The notes under the pieces are model-generated. The model saw nothing but the letters and a program-made list of their open reading frames with translations, was not told where the DNA came from and did not search any database. This document shows, piece after piece, positions 46,870-57,679 of a DNA stretch of 64,000 bases (the stretch's first letter is position 1; the number at the start of each line of letters is the position of its first letter). This DNA comes from Penelope pileata (lineage: Eukaryota > Chordata > Aves > Galliformes > Cracidae). Both the position numbers and the translations under genes were made by a program. The stretch covers positions 62,376 through 126,375 of the forward strand of contig WBMW01004826.1 in assembly GCA_013396635.1 (NCBI GenBank), written 5' to 3'.

Positions 46870-49800
46870 CTCATAGCTCTTGGAATTGTGACAAGACATC
46901 AAAAATGAGCTGGCTAATTTCAAATATACCTTCACCTCACTGAGTAACACTTCCACCTAACATGATTGCTATAATATTTGCTATGCTTTCTTCCTATGAG
47001 AGTACTCTTGCTTTCAGCAGTTTGGACCACAGTGTAAGCATTCTGGGCTTAGGCCACAACAAATATTAATTTATGCAGTATTACGAATGGTACTGAAAGG
47101 TATATGCATTTTTCTGTGTGAAAGTATATGAAAAACCAAGGAAACAAAGGACTTTTAACAACAGAGCTATGCACTCTGTCTTCTTTAACCCAGGGCTCTT
47201 CAGACTCTTTACAAACCCCAATTTCTTGCCCGTGCTGGGTTTTTGGATGAGGCCCCTCAAAATAAAAAAGCAGTGCTCTTCTCCAGCTCCTTCTTTGCAC
47301 TGTAGGCAGAAATTACATTTTACTTTCTCTAAATGGGGAGCTGCAAACAACTCTGGTGCCTTTGGAGTAAGTGGGGAAAAGAAGTATTGTTGATTCTAAA
47401 TAAAGATTACTCATCAGATCAACCTTGATAGCAGAAATCATGAGGGCGATCGCATGGGAATATATATTCAGGGCTTAGTTTAATCATCGTTCCATATCAG
47501 CTGCACTGATCCAGTTCTGCATGACTAAATCAAATAAATGTTAGGTAACTGAAATTTTCCTTAGCTTCCTCACTTTTTTGTTCTCCCCTCCAGCACGCAC
47601 AGCACTTGTTTCACTGAGTTTAAATAGATGTATTTGTAAGGGCCATCAGTTTATCTGCAAGAGACTAAAGTGTTGATAGGTAAAGAGAGGGCAGAATTTT
47701 CATGATGAGTTGTTCCAAGTTAAGCTACAAAAGATATTTCTAAAGGTAAAAGCAGTAGTAAGGTCATCAAAATCATGTGCCTCCTAAAATTTCTGTCAAG
47801 GCCTTGCTAGCGTCCATTAACTTCCATTATCTTCACAGGAACTCTCCAGTACTAAAGCATGTGGTTTCCAATTCTACTCTCAGCACCGTGGGGGGAAAAG
47901 GACTGTCAATATTGAAAACATTGCTCTTTGATGCATTACAAAAATCCTTATATTCAGTGATGCAGCATTTTCATTTTAAAAAACTACATCTCCCAAAGTT
48001 GTATCAAAGCCAACAAGCAGCCTTATATGGGCAGCTTGGAGCTTTGATTTGAAATCTTGATACAGATCCAAATTTTGCTGGTTAGCTCATTCTAAAAGAA
48101 AGACTAAATAGTGTAGGAAGGATCCCAAAGTGTTATGATACAGCACCATTTGAGGTTTCCTTAATTTGTTTAGTATCTCAGGTAAATTTCTAACTAATTG
48201 CATCTGCTCCATGGCTCTGGCTTCCTTTGCAGCGTTCCTGCCTCTCACGAGTTTGCTGCAAGCCCCACACAGGTGAAGTTTCTCATTGCCCTTAGCTTCT
48301 GAAAACATATAATTGCATCAGAACCCCAGCCCTCCTTTCATTTCATCTCTCATGTGGGCTGAGAAAAGGTAAAAAAACATGAACCCTTTGAGATGCATAA
48401 AAATAGAAAGCAGAAGAAAAGGAAACAGCGTTATTATTTTAATTTAATTGCTGCAATTTTAAGCCCATTTTGTGATATGCTGGGGTCTTGACTTGGGAGT
48501 TTTGAATGCTTGAGTTGGTAGCTCTGCCTTTAGCATCCATGTGAAGTATTACACTGTGTGCTTAAACTGAATTTGATTTGGTTTAGTTTTAATTTAGGGC
48601 AGTCTGCCCAGATTGCTTTCCCCTCTCCTGACAGACTTGGCAGTGTTTTAGCAGAGCCCTGAGAGCGTTTCAGCCCCACCAGCAAAGGGCCCTCACACAA
48701 AGCACTTCATTTCCCCCAGAACAAATAAACAAGGAGTAAACATCCCTCCTCGCACAGAGCAGGAGCGTGATTCTCTTCCCCTTCTGTGCTATTCCTATTG
48801 CCAAAGTAAGATTTGAGCTTTATGAAAATGGTATGAAAAGGCAAAGCTGCATTGTTTGCAACAGCGAGCACCCAGAAGACCGAAGAAAATTAAACCCAAA
48901 GGTTTTTGTATGCACACACGCACAGCTCATGGTATTTCTCCAGTTGAGCTGTGTTTGGGGATCCCCCCGTTAATGTGACTGCAATCCCTCAAAAACCTAG
49001 GGAAATCCCCAGCAGAAGAGAAAAGCAGGCAGATACAGAAATCTGGTTTTTATTATTTATTTTTTCAATTCTGAAGAATGTGCTTTCTCTGGTTACGCAT
49101 TAAACTGTCAGGAGGCAAAATCAACACTTGGGTTTCTACACGGAGCTTGAGAAGTTACTCCACAGAGCACAAAGCTGCTGCCATAAATCTGCAAGTTGTT
49201 TTTCTTATCTAAGTAAGTTATGTATAAATATTAACATATTATTCATGGGCAAATAATTCTATGCCACTCCTTACCACTGCTGCCTTCAAGAGGATTCTTG
49301 ATTCAGTTGGGAATGATAGCTCTTCCCCGTGGGGCCTCAAATGCATTTTGTGTCAAAAGAATTAAAACAAAAAAAAGAGCGTAATGGCACTTCTTAATTA
49401 AGTAAACCTCAAACATGAAAAAGTAAGCAGCCTTTAACTGCTGGTTTTAATGTAGAGGAGCCACCACATAAAAACCACTGGCTAAACCCTATGGTAATTG
49501 AAATAAGCAAACTCCCACTTGACTTTGGTGAGGCAGGGCTGAGATCCAAGGCAACTGCTCTCTAACGTGTGTGTGTCTGGATGTGTGCATGGATGCACGT
49601 CACCAGCAGCCTCCAGCTCTGAGCAGGAGGCAGATGGTGCATGAGGTACATGAGAGGGGTCTTCCTGCAGTGCAGGGGGCTGGTTCCAGCACACTGCAGC
49701 ACAACAGTGACATTTCCCCTCTGCAGTATCAGTGATATATATATAATTTTTTAATTAAAATGTTCCTTGAGAATTCCCCCTGTGCATAGCAAGGAGAAGT

Positions 49801-50555
49801 GTATGGGCGGTGTGCTCTGCCCATGGAGGGTTTGACATGCCAGCAGTTGTGGACAAGAGGCCATTGCAAGCGGAACATGTGAAAACAGGGGCCTATTCAT
49901 AAAAATAATATATTTATATTTACTTGTTAAAAGCCTTTGCTCAGGATCTTTTTTAAAGTTCAGCTGGATACAAAATGCCCACTTCAAAAGCCAAAATGAA
50001 GACTTTAACAGATGTGCCCTGGCAAAGAAAAGGGTGTAGACACAGCAAGGAATTCAGGAGGGACAGACAGTCATATATGGACATAGAAAAAGAATCTCAA
50101 ATAAAATGCTTGTGGCTAAGAGCTGGCGTTTTCTGTTACCTGTAGCCAGACTCTGTGCTTGGGGCTCTGGGGCCTGGCCCACGCCTTTCTTTTTTTCTGG
50201 ATGCAGTTTTTTTACTGCTCCTTTTTGCACCATTTTCTACATAACCCCATCACTCCAGCAACCAGAGGAGGGAAATGCGTTACAAGGATCAACTTCCCTA
50301 TAGCTGAGCACTTGCTAGCTGTATGCAAAGTCTCGGTGGTGCCGAGCGTTTGCAGGTGCTGGCTCCTTGCAGAGCTGGGTGTTGAAAATACCCCACTCAG
50401 GGCTGTCAGGATATCTGTGCAGCTGAGTGGACGTCTATTCCAGCAGACAGTTTTATCGCCAGGTTAATTGAAAGCATATTAATTTGAGGCTGTTAACACA
50501 TTTGTAAAGATTAGATCGAGCTTTATCCAAGTGATTGTGGTTTGAGCGAGGGCTC

Positions 50556-50569
50556 GGCCTCCGGAGGCC
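50556..50569. repeat. 14-bp perfect palindrome GGCCTCCGGAGGCC
   Basis: Self-complementary GC-rich sequence in a moderate-GC region. Confidence 0.9.
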
Positions 50570-50740
50570 TCTACGTCCCTGCCTGCACCTCTCCTGCACT
50601 GGGGAAGACTGTGATGTCCCCAGCAGGATGCTTTGCTGTCTCTCATGAAAGTAAACACAAACAAAACAACTACCCTCCATATGATCGACTGTCATCTCCT
50701 GTCCCTTACTGGGCACATGTATACCATGCTAAGAACCATG

Positions 50741-50799
50741 GAATCATAGAATACCCTCAGCTGGAAGGGACCTGCAAGGACCATTGAGTCCAACTCTGG
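50741..50799 (-). mobile_element. CR1 LINE 3' terminal fragment
   Basis: Reverse-complement CR1 end: gaatcatagaat, then the ctggaagggacctgcaagga block and attgagtccaact. Only about 60 bases remain. Old, non-coding copy. Confidence 0.92.
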
Positions 50800-51600
50800 A
50801 GAGTTACCATCAGAAGTACTTTAAGATTTCAGTGTCACAACTTCAATGACCAAGGAAAATCAGAATTAAAACAGCTCATGGGGCCTTTGTGTACTCCCTG
50901 TACACTCCTTAGCACATTGTTTTTACTCATGTGGGCACATTTTCTTTTTGCCAAAGAACTCCCACCTCATGCACAGCCTATTCCTTGTTTCCTCGACGGG
51001 TACTGAGCTGCTATTTTGATCTGATCTCCCTGTTCAGTTTCTAGGCTTTATGTTTTATTTATGGTATGCTTTCCAACCCTCTTCCAACGAAACAATTGTC
51101 CATTTCTCTACTGGCTTGCATATGGCAGTAACCTGTGTTGCATCAGACTGCTTTACAGATATTTTTGGGTGTTCAGCCAGCAGCATTATTAAGCTATGGT
51201 GACAAATGGGGATATCTCCTCAGAGACAGCTGAAACATAAAGGTTTTTAAAACGTAGGTTTCTATAGATCGATTTTAGTGAAACTTGAGTTTCTAAACCC
51301 TGCAGAGGGTTTGGACTGCTTTCAAAACTCCGCTAGACGTGTGTTGTTGAGGAGGTTTGTAAGGCCCCGACCACCAGGACGTGCCGCTTTACTGGAGCAG
51401 AGCCCTCGGCAGCTTCCCGTGCAGCTGCGTGCCCGGCTGCGGCCTGCCCCGGGGGACGAGCAGGCCTCACAGCAAACATGCACAGCTCTGCCTGAAGTCG
51501 TCCCGTATCACACAGAGATGGTGGTCCAGGCTCCTGGTTTCCCAGGAGAACCTTCACCTGCCCTTTCTCTTCTCTGTAACCCCTGTCACAGTCACCAAAT
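50800..51600. other. Intergenic; short CpG burst at 51,355-51,465
   Basis: AT-rich single-copy DNA with a sudden 100-base stretch carrying about ten CpGs. It is too short to be a CpG island. No exon recognised. Confidence 0.55.
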
Positions 51601-51685
51601 ATCGCAGAATGGTTGAGGCTGGAAGGGATCTCTGGGTCCAACCACACAGAGTGGGTTGGCCAGGACCATGTCCAGGTATCTTCCA
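51601..51685 (-). mobile_element. CR1 LINE 3' fragment
   Basis: Reverse-complement CR1 tail: atcgcagaatggttgaggct, the ggaagggatctctggg and tccaacc blocks, then ggttggccaggaccatgtcc. 5'-truncated, minus orientation. Confidence 0.93.
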
Positions 51686-54600
51686 GTCTGTAAAACAGGT
51701 AACAAGGGAATCTTGCAGGCGATACATTTTAACTGGGTGCCTTTGGTTCAGAGTGGCTCCACTCAGCATCCCACATGTGGTGGGGACCTGGTAGAGCCCA
51801 GTTGTTCCATAAGGCAGAAGCAGAGAGGGCTTGCAGGCTAGGATTGGCCTATCCATGGCTACTGAAAGATCAGCTCCAGGAATGCCAAATAATTGCCAAA
51901 AATTGGGAGAGTTTATTAGAAGAAAGATCACCACGGACGTGCTGCTTCCATGTCCTTTCTCCTTAGGCTGGAGGTCACAGTCACAGACAGGATTCTGGCT
52001 TAGCCAGACCTTTGGTCAGAGGTGGTTGTGTGATTTTTACACCACTGAGCCTCTTGGAATTTGCAGGTGAATTATGCATTAAGTATTATGAATTTCAACA
52101 AAGCAACTTCTGAGAGGATACAGGAATGTTTTCTCGTATGTAGAGCAGAGTAATTGCTGCACCCTGAAAGGATTTGTCTGGTCTGTATTTCACAGAGCTG
52201 AAGCTGACTCTGAAGGCGTTAACTTTGAATGACCTTGGTTTTTTTTGTGACTCACCCCAAAAGTTGTTTTCCTGTAGGTTTGTTCTGAGTGATTAAGATA
52301 GGTTTGCTTGCATGTAAATGCTGATCTACATATATATGTATTACCTTAACCAAGGAAATCTCTCACACTTTGTTGTTTATGCATAGTACATGTGACGTAG
52401 ACTGCAAGTTCAATGTTATGTCACTCATGTAAAACATATGAATATAACCTAATTTGTAACTATCTCCTTGCTTTCTCAGCTGGCTGTCTCACTCTTCAGC
52501 GTGGCTGCTACTTACGTAATGTGGAACAAATGGAGGAAGTCATGGCCTTCCTAGCTGCTCCACGGAGTCCCTGTCTGCTGTGAGCATCACAGGTGGGCCA
52601 CAGGTGGCACAGGTGGGCCACTTCTCAGCTGGTAAGTGCCACTGTAAAATGCCCTTCCACAAACTGGTAGTGCCCACTTAGGAAATTAAACTTAATATTT
52701 GAGTGAGCAATCCAGATGGGGGCAGTACGTTAAAAGCTGGTTCTCAACCACTCCCTGATTTTCAAACTAGCCACAACTACAAGTCAAGGCAGCCTGGGAG
52801 CTGTTTCAGCAGGCACCAGGCTCCCCGAAAAGCCGACTGTCGGCTGTGTGTAGCCAGAGAACAGCGTGCCATGGCCATGCTTCCTCCAGGCTGCCTGTTC
52901 CAGCTCGTCCCCACACAGGGGCTGCTGGGGAGTGCTGATGGGACCAGCTTCATGTCTGCCCCAGGTCCCTCGCTCCCTTCTTGCTGCTTGAAGGATATAA
53001 AGGGAACATAAAGCAAAGCACAGATGCTATTCCTCAGTCTCAGAAGCTGCTAAAAATTGTTTCTAGTAATGGTAAATATGCGTGTGCATGAGCTGCAGAG
53101 GACATCTTGTTTCTCCTGCTGATTTTACATTGTTCCCGCTCAAAGCTCAATTTTCCTCGTAGTGAAAGTGAATTTTAAATCCTATTCATTCACTGATCCT
53201 ATGAAAGAACACAACATGTTGAGATTACTTTTTTTTGGAGTTGTTAAGGTGATTGTGTGTTTGTAAAAGGTTAAGAAACATAAGCAAACCGTTAAGGGTA
53301 TGTTCCTTTTCTTCAGTTGTATGAACCACAGAGGGCTGGGCTGGGTTTTCTCACATTATTGCAGGCTATATATATCCTTATTTTTCAATAAGAGTTAACT
53401 GCAACAAGCGGAGCCCCTGAACCTGTGCTACATCACAAATATAGAAAGATAATAACTTTTAAAAAGCAAAGGAAAAAGAAAATGAGAAATGAACACAGAG
53501 TTATCCTGCCCAGAGGTGGCTTCCAAGACGTCAGACATTTTGTAAACCAGAGAACAGATCCAGACCATGCAAAATTGGGATGGTCCCGTCTTTTCCTGTC
53601 TGTTAATTTTTCCACTCTGAAAGTGTCCAAAACTCTCTGAAATAAAGGATTACTGCCTAGGGGTTCAGAAAGCCATATTTTCATAGAACGGTTTATTCTG
53701 ACAGGTAACACGCAGGTTGTTGCACAAAATGTAACATCCCGACACTCAGAAATTAATTCTACATCTTGAAACCAACTGTTTGTTTTTACCAGTGTTCGCA
53801 GTGCTGCTGTGGCCCAGAGTTTAGTTCAGTGATTCAGCTGCCTACGCCTGGTTTACAATGCTGTAAACAAAGTGAGACCCGGTTTGGGTTAGTGTTTAGG
53901 TAATTCTCTTCACCCTTTTGCCACTAAATCACTGTACAAGTGTGAGCAAACCACTCGGCTCTTCCTCTCCTTCCCCTTATTCAAATTTACCCAGTTGATC
54001 ACTTGCGATATGACTGTAATGGACTGAAGATTAGCCCATGAATATGCACAGAAAATTCTGGAAGCTCTGCTGAACTGAGGTCACAGCAAGAATTCCGAGT
54101 GTGGAGATGAGATTTGAGTACTGCTGCAAGCTTCCTGGCTGTAAAAAGTATGGAACAGTCCCCATGGTTCTCTGGACGGAGCAGCTAGAAATAAACGGAT
54201 ATGGTCCCCAGCAGAAACGTGCGCTGAGGTTACCCTGACGCAGTATTGACTGCACAGATCCTCCAGGCATAGCTGTCGTCTGGGCTTCTTTCGGTTGCAA
54301 AATGTGCTGGGCCAAGACGTAGGAAAAATAGAAAATGATGACTTTAAACTTCACCACAACTAAAATCAGAGTAAGTATTTATACCTTTCTCTTAAAAAAA
54401 AAAAATCCACTTAACATCTCCATCTGTGTTTCACTTGGTTCCCAAATTCAGACTATTCTCCAAAGTTGTGACAATTTTATTTATTTATTTTTAATGAAAG
54501 CTCAGATTGTTAACTAATCTCCAGCTATCAGGAAGTAGGCCTCTCCAGAAAAACGTAAATGCACAGCAAATAGACAAAACTAGCAACAGTGAGTAATTTG

Positions 54601-55866
54601 GGCATCCTGCTTTTAGAGTAATTAGTGTCCAAATTTTCTGTGTTGTTTTAGAGGTACTGAGGAACTGTTTCCTCAGTGATGTTGGGATCATCTACGGGGG
54701 GCTCCACATCTCTGTACTCCAGGCATCTCAATCAAAGCAGCCAAAAGCTGGGTCAGGGCAATGTTCCAAAATTTTAGTGGTGAGCCTCCAAAATTCAAGA
54801 CACTTGGGGAATGTGTGTTGGGGAATAATATGAGAATGCTGAGGGAAAAATAATGGAGGAGTGTTTAATTTGTACCAGATATTGATATTTCAAAATTTGG
54901 TACTGTCAGTTTGGAACAGAACACGCTGTTTGTTTTGAACCCTTGTGAAAGTTGGGCCAGTTGCCTTTGAGCTTCAGACACTGTCTGGGCCCATAGGTTT
55001 CTAATTTGCCACAAGGCAACCCATGTAGCTGGCTGCTGTGAATCCACAGGCGCGGGAAGTTTTTGGATGCCGGCTTTCGAGGAGTCTCCCCACCGGGTTG
55101 CAGTGGAACCTGGAATTTGAGAATGTGGGTTGGCAAGAACCTGTGCGTCTGGGAGCTGCCGAGCAGCCCCGGAGGCTTCCCAAATTCATCTCCCCATCAT
55201 CCCGTCTGATAGGACGGAGGAACCTGGGAAGCCTTTCCCAGCTCAAAACCTCAGAATTCAGGAGCCAGGCCCCTGAAGCTTTCAGCTCCTTGTTCCTGGA
55301 CGGCTGTTGCGTGCAGCTGGAGCACAGAAAGGCGAGCTGGCCTCGGCGGAGGCACCTGGTGGCTCTGCAGGTGGCCCCGGCCTCCTTGCCAGGCTGCTGT
55401 GCACTGCTCGGCACCATTTTGGGGTGATTTATCACAGGACTGGAGCACTGAGGAGCTACAGCTTGTATTCATATGGGCTCCCTTATGAGGGGGGGCTATG
55501 CTGGAGACTGGGCAGTGTGTTAGCCCGGTCTGCCCAGCGGTGGAATGTGAGGAGCTGGAAATTTACCTGGATGCCTTCCTGAGGTAGTCAAAACCGAAGC
55601 CTCTCTACAAAACACCTAGACCTGAACAAAGTGCCATTCTCTGACAAAAATGTTCCGTCTGAGAATTTCTGACCAGGTCTGGTGGTAAACATCTCCAGGG
55701 TGTCATTTGGGACTGATACAGGGCAAAAATTATTTGGGTACCTGGACTCCAGAGTGGGAGGATGAGGGAATGGAACAGTAAATTGAAGGGGCTGAAACAG
55801 AAACTGCTGATGGTCCGAGCCTGAGCTGTGCTCAGCTATCTGTGTGGAAACGTGCTTTTTTCACAG
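51686..55866. other. Intergenic flank upstream of SMAD3, no gene seen
   Basis: Mixed sequence, GC-richer at 55,020-55,420. It contains the CAGGTG cluster at 52,588-52,621 and a good donor-like AGA|gtaagt at 54,371 without a partner acceptor. No exon or mobile element recognised. Confidence 0.6.
52588..52621. repeat. Short tandem repeat with three CAGGTG E-boxes
   Basis: cacaggtgggcc, cacaggtggc and acaggtgggcc lie head to tail, giving three CAGGTG motifs in 34 bases. CAGGTG is the site for ZEB and SNAI repressors, which act with TGF-beta/SMAD3 signalling, but the link is inference. Confidence 0.6.
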
Positions 55867-55880
55867 AGAAAACAGCCGCC

Positions 55881-56195
55881 ATGGGGGCCATATCGCTGAG
55901 AGCAATGCCCCTCGCTGAGGGGGATTTTGCCGCTTGTGTTTACTTTCGTTGCCTTCCCCTCGATGGGACTCCTCTGGGGACTAAGGGCTGTGCTGACCAA
56001 CTCTGTCAGCAGAAGCCTGTGGAGGAACCCGCACCGCGGGCCTCCACGCTGCCGAGAGGCCGAGGGGACGCGGTGGGGCGGGCAGAGCTCCCTCCCGGTG
56101 CGGCGGCCCTGACGGGCGCTTCTCGCCCCGCGCTCCGAGGGGCTTCGCGGCGGGAAGGCCGCGGCGCCGCTGCGGGGACGCCGCTCCCCGGCTGA
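55881..56195 (+). other. ORF with ideal Kozak ATG at the upstream edge of the CpG island
   Basis: GCCGCCATGG at 55,875-55,884 is an optimal vertebrate initiation context and opens a 104-codon frame ending at 56,195. Fourteen bases before this ATG is a splice-acceptor-like sequence (T-rich run then CACAG, ending at 55,866). The first 35 or so residues are not low complexity; the rest reflects GC-rich composition (Ala, Gly, Arg, Pro). I do not recognise the peptide. It could be an alternative upstream SMAD3 exon with a uORF, a chance frame, or simply a YY1-like site (the GCCGCCAT core is shared). Confidence 0.25.
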
Positions 56196-56348
56196 GAGAG
56201 GGAGCGGGGGGCCCCGAGCCCGGCGGCGGGGAGGGGGAGCGGAGTTCCCGGCGGGCCGGCCGCCTCCCCGCCCTCCCTCGGCGGCGTGAGTGAGCGTGTT
56301 TGGGAGGGAAGGAGGGGGTGGAAGCCGGGCCGGGGCGGCCAGCAGGCA

Positions 56349-56367
56349 ATTTGCATGAGAGACAGAC
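56349..56367. promoter_or_regulatory. POU octamer ATTTGCAT plus tandem AGAC SMAD half-sites
   Basis: A perfect octamer (ATTTGCAT) lies at 56,349-56,356. Three bases later, AGACAGAC at 56,360-56,367 gives two adjacent SMAD-binding half-sites. It sits about 270 bp upstream of the SMAD3 start in an otherwise GC-rich promoter where an AT-rich octamer is unexpected. POU5-class factors and SMAD2/3 are known to co-occupy sites in pluripotent cells, so autoregulation is possible. Binding is inferred from sequence only. Confidence 0.45.
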
Positions 56368-56501
56368 TGGGAATGAGCTGGAGTGGGCGCCTCTCCGCGC
56401 ACACAGAGCGGGGCAGGAGGGGGAGGAGGGAGCTGCCGCCGCCGCCGGGGAGAGGCGGCGAACTCCGGGCAAAGTTTGGTGCCGCGGGCCCGAGGCGCTG
56501 A
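56355..56501 (+). other. Upstream ORF in the SMAD3 5' UTR (48 codons)
   Basis: An ATG at 56,355 opens a 48-codon frame ending with TGA at 56,499-56,501, 122 bases before the SMAD3 ATG and in another frame. The first ATG has weak context (T at -3, A at +4). A second in-frame ATG at 56,373 has G at -3 and is better. The peptide is basic and low complexity, so any role would be in translational control rather than as a protein. It matters only if transcription starts upstream of 56,355. Confidence 0.4.
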
Positions 56502-56623
56502 GGCGGCGGCGGAGCGGGGGAGCGGCCGGGGCCGGGCTTTGTGCTGCCCGCGGCGCTGCGGGGCCTGCGCGGAGCGGTGCGGAGCGGAGCAGGGGGCGGC
56601 GGGGCGCTGCCGGGAGAGCCAGC

Positions 56624-56829
56624 ATGTCCTCCATCCTGCCCTTCACCCCTCCCATCGTCAAGCGGCTCCTGGGCTGGAAGAAAGGGGAGCAGAACGGGCA
56701 GGAGGAGAAATGGTGCGAGAAGGCGGTGAAGAGCCTGGTGAAGAAGCTGAAGAAGACGGGGCAGCTGGACGAGCTGGAGAAGGCGATCACCACGCAGAAC
56801 ATCAACACCAAGTGCATCACCATCCCCAG
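56624..56829 (+). CDS. SMAD3: SMAD3 exon 1, coding part (N-terminal half of MH1 domain)
   Basis: SMAD3 is the receptor-regulated SMAD of TGF-beta/activin/nodal signalling. After phosphorylation by type I receptors it joins SMAD4, enters the nucleus and binds GTCT/AGAC DNA elements. This exon encodes residues 1-68 plus two bases of codon 69. Visible landmarks are the Thr8-Pro9 CDK/ERK site, the basic helix KKLKK at residues 40-44 that acts in DNA binding and nuclear import, Ser37 (a reported PKC site), and Cys64, the first of four MH1 zinc ligands. The residues after GWKK continue directly to GEQNGQ without the ten-residue SMAD2 insertion, so this is SMAD3 rather than SMAD2. Residue 60 is Ile where I recall Val in mammals. 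The start is the first in-frame ATG after a TGA at 56291-56293 and has A at -3. The exon ends at CAG|gtaggc, leaving phase 2 as in human SMAD3. The rest of the gene lies beyond the window. Confidence 0.98.
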
Positions 56830-57333
56830 GTAGGCGCGGCGCTGCCTCCAGGCCCGGCGGTGCCCCGCGGCGCTGCGGTTCGGCCCCGTCCCGGCTCCGC
56901 GTGCGAGCACGGAGCGGCCGAAGGCTGCGGGCTGGGAGCGGGTGCTGCCGGCTGGCACGGGAGGGAGAGAGCGAGGGGGGAACGCAGGGGAGAAAATGCC
57001 TCCAACTGAGATTCAAAAAAAAAAAGTTGGGAGCGCTCTGGATAGCAGTTCTGCTTATTGTGGGTACTCGTTGTCAAAAGTTTCAGCGTGTTCTGCAACA
57101 CTGTTACATGATTTTTTCTTCTTTTTCTTTTCTTTTTTGATAAATGTATCAGGAAAGCGGTTTGTTTGGGTTGCTCGCGTTCTTCCCTGTTACCCAGACA
57201 GATACTGCTCTGAAGGGGTGATTTAGGGCCCCGCAGTGTGTTTTCAAACCACTTTTTAAATTGGGAATGCAAATGGCATAGCTGCAGGGGATTATTTGGA
57301 GTGCCAGAAGGCATGTGAGGGTGAACAGAACTG

Positions 57334-57347
57334 ATATATATATATAT
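57334..57347. repeat. (AT)7 microsatellite
   Basis: Fourteen bases of perfect AT dinucleotide repeat in SMAD3 intron 1. Confidence 0.9.
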
Positions 57348-57666
57348 TTAATTTTGCATTAACATAGACTTTTTATTTTTAGCCTCGATCCTGAGCTCTG
57401 TAAGACCCGTATAAATCATGAAGGATGTGTCTATAAGTATCCCATCAAAGAAAAATTTTCCAAGCAACTTTCAGAGAGCTGGCCACAGGCAGTGTTTTAT
57501 GGCTGCAGATCTGTTGATCTCAGGGAGCTGGGCCAGATGACTGCTGGGGCTGTTCCTGGTTGTTGTTGGAGGGGTACTTTTTTTGTTGTTGCTTTAAACA
57601 AAGGCCAAAGTTCATTCCAAATATTTGAATGCTGCATGATTGTGTGCTTCTGCGTGAGAAGATGTC

Positions 57667-57679
57667 TGTGTGTGTGTGT
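57667..57679. repeat. (TG)6 microsatellite
   Basis: Perfect TG dinucleotide run in SMAD3 intron 1. Confidence 0.9.

Larger units (their letters stand above)
45601..50740. other. Intergenic, no gene seen
   Basis: Mostly AT-rich single-copy DNA. It contains an octamer ATGCAAAT (46,242-46,249), the palindrome at 46,846-46,869, a short TA run near 49,736, a GT-rich run near 49,568 and the palindrome at 50,556-50,569. No exon, RNA gene or mobile element recognised. Confidence 0.6.
55870..56990 (+). promoter_or_regulatory. SMAD3: SMAD3 CpG-island promoter and 5' UTR
   Basis: CpG dinucleotides become frequent from about 55,870, very dense between 56,030 and 56,960, and rare again after 57,000. GC-box (SP1/KLF) cores are visible at 56,075-56,083 and 56,332-56,338, with another GC-rich core near 56,593. 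I see no TATA box or CCAAT box, so dispersed initiation is expected. The + strand is strongly G-rich over C from about 56,280 to 56,620, the usual sign of transcription starting near the upstream edge of that stretch. The transcription start is inferred at roughly 56.2-56.4 kb; it cannot be read directly. There is a perfect octamer with tandem SMAD half-sites at 56,349-56,367. Confidence 0.88.

Noticed and set aside
56300..56623. In-frame N-terminal extension of SMAD3
   Set aside because: The frame is open back to the TGA at 56,291 but contains no ATG before 56,624, and the known SMAD3 N-terminus starts exactly there.
56624..56829. Exon belongs to SMAD2 rather than SMAD3
   Set aside because: SMAD2 has a ten-residue insertion after GWKK and a Cys/Val pattern around residue 60-75 that is not present here.
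55981..57016. Two overlapping minus-strand open frames of more than 320 codons across the SMAD3 CpG island
   Set aside because: They lie antisense to the SMAD3 exon and promoter, are Pro/Ala/Arg/Ser-rich in line with the GC content, and show no domain. GC-rich DNA lacks stop codons by chance. A divergent non-coding transcript remains possible.
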